Assembly: GCA_900544755.1 (NCBI GenBank)
Contig: UQWQ01000023.1
Span: 1-24,986, forward strand
Reading direction: 5' to 3'
Length of the DNA stretch: 24,986 bases
Source: an uncultured Collinsella sp.
GTDB taxonomy: Bacteria > Actinomycetota > Coriobacteriia > Coriobacteriales > Coriobacteriaceae
A model generated the notes under the pieces. It was not told the origin of the DNA. It made no database searches and saw only the letters and a program-made list of their open reading frames with translations. Position 1 is the first letter of the stretch; the number at the start of each line of letters is the position of its first letter. Made by a program: the position numbers and the translations under genes. Of this stretch, positions 24,091 through 24,986 are shown piece after piece.

Positions 24091-24894
24091 TTAATTCCGG
24101 TTTGCAAAAAAGGCTTTCAATGCTGAAGTCAAAGGCCTGAAGTCATTTGTTTTAAATCCATACTGGAGCCGTACTATTAATCCGGCCAGCATTGGGTTGA
24201 CCCAAGAATGACGGGTGAGGAAACGACGCCTTTCTTTCAGCAAACCCCGCTCAACCTCATCGATCCAAGACCCGTTAAAATGATGTATGGTAACGGAATT
24301 ATCAGTAAGATGAATATCACCAGATTCATGACTCTTGGGACAAAACCAATCGCTTGGGTACAGTGTGAATCCATCAACTGTCTGCATTGTATTATCAAGC
24401 TTTAGTCCGAGGGTCTTACAAGCTTTTGTAATCACTACAACATTTGTCGTTAAGTCGTACGATCCATCGCTTTTAATAAAAGAACGCACATCGTAATCAT
24501 TCAAAAGCTTCCGGAATAACGGAAATCCTTTTTCACAAGCCATAATTCCAGTTGGCACAGTAGCGTCCGATTCGAAACCTGAAAAAGCACGGTTGGTCAA
24601 AAAGGGATCAAGAGACTTAAGGACCTCTACGTCGGTATCCATATAGATACCGCCTTCATTAACTAGAATCCATAAGCGCGCATAGTCACTTACAAATGCC
24701 CATTTCTTAGCTTCATACGCCTGTTTAACATAATTGTTAGAAGATAAATCGAAGTTTGATTCATCCCAACGCTTTATCTCATAATCTGGGCAAAACTTCT
24801 TCCAGGACTCGATACACGCGATTGCCTCTTCAGGCAAATCATTATTCCCAAACCAAATGTAGTGAATCACTTTTGGGATATGGTTCTCATTCAA
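24091..24894 (-). CDS. GT32-type glycosyltransferase (capsular polysaccharide synthesis)
   Basis: About 267 residues. It opens with IPKVIHYIWFGNNDLPE, the family 32 (sugar-binding region containing DXD) N-terminus. FVSDYARLWILVNEGGIYMD leads to the DXD motif D86-T-D88 that binds the nucleotide-sugar metal, and a later HHFNGSW is also typical. Such enzymes transfer hexoses in capsule and exopolysaccharide synthesis. No ATG start exists. TTG 24892-24894 has GGAG six bases upstream; a TTG at 24912 is in frame but lacks a ribosome site. It is probably coupled to the partial gene upstream. Confidence 0.9.
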   Translation of the reverse strand: MNENHIPKVIHYIWFGNNDLPEEAIACIESWKKFCPDYEIKRWDESNFDLSSNNYVKQAYEAKKWAFVSDYARLWILVNEGGIYMDTDVEVLKSLDPFLTNRAFSGFESDATVPTGIMACEKGFPLFRKLLNDYDVRSFIKSDGSYDLTTNVVVITKACKTLGLKLDNTMQTVDGFTLYPSDWFCPKSHESGDIHLTDNSVTIHHFNGSWIDEVERGLLKERRRFLTRHSWVNPMLAGLIVRLQYGFKTNDFRPLTSALKAFFANRN

Positions 24895-24916
24895 CTGAAA
24901 CTCCAAACTCAATCTA

Positions 24917-24986
24917 CTATTTAATCAAAACAACGCTCTGGTTATATTCACTTTTATTTGCATTGTTAAAGCAAGGACCAATTAAA
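24917..24986 (-). CDS. 3' end of an upstream gene, cut by the window edge
   Basis: An open minus-strand frame runs from the window edge to a TAG at 24917-24919, encoding about 23 residues ending NQSVVLIK. The stop lies just ahead of the GT32 gene and its ribosome site, as expected for a preceding operon gene. The fragment is too short to identify; a polysaccharide biosynthesis enzyme would fit the context. Confidence 0.45.
   Translation of the reverse strand, partial: LIGPCFNNANKSEYNQSVVLIK

Noticed and set aside
1..24986. CRISPR array or tRNA genes
   Set aside because: No regularly spaced repeats and no tRNA-like cloverleaf with the conserved T-loop sequence were seen on either strand.

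Overview
The window looks like chromosomal DNA of a GC-rich Gram-positive bacterium, most likely a gut Coriobacteriia member such as Collinsella. This is inferred from the codon usage of the GC-rich genes, strong purine-rich ribosome binding sites, GTG/TTG starts, a lipobox, and a Pel locus without outer-membrane components. The taxon was not confirmed by any search.

Region 1 (about 261-11355, minus strand) is one tightly packed Pel-type exopolysaccharide operon. In transcription order it holds pelD (c-di-GMP receptor with an extra N-terminal Rossmann-like domain), pelE, a DUF2194/PelA-like deacetylase, pelF (glycosyltransferase) and pelG (membrane transporter). A CotH-kinase lipoprotein, a VTC-type polyphosphate polymerase-fold protein and a DUF4956 membrane protein follow. 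Genes overlap by 4-14 bases or are separated by a few bases, so all eight are probably co-translated. The pelD/pelE boundary is odd: the two reading frames overlap for about 245-263 bases. A strong hairpin follows the last stop.

Region 2 (about 11500-13600) starts with a 120-base imperfect palindrome upstream of pelD. It continues with a two-gene RloA/RloB (AbiL-like) system: an AAA ATPase and a Toprim-like RloB protein.

Region 3 (about 13780-15800) is decayed accessory DNA. It contains a minus-strand terminator, a DUF2188 gene, short hypothetical genes, two diverged copies of a short motif-bearing sequence, and an IS256-family transposase broken into two oppositely oriented pieces.

Region 4 (16016-18515, minus strand, AT-richer) carries a DUF262 protein, a HEPN-family putative ribonuclease with an R-x4-H motif, and a small membrane-anchored protein. 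This is a probable defence or toxin-antitoxin type cassette. About 750 bases without a convincing gene follow.

Region 5 (19274-24986) is part of a second surface polysaccharide locus. It holds rmlB (strikingly GC-rich), wecB, a Wzx-type flippase, a family 2 glycosyltransferase on the opposite strand, a GT32-type glycosyltransferase, and the 3' end of another gene cut by the window edge. The base-composition mosaic suggests this locus and the defence cassettes were assembled by transfer.
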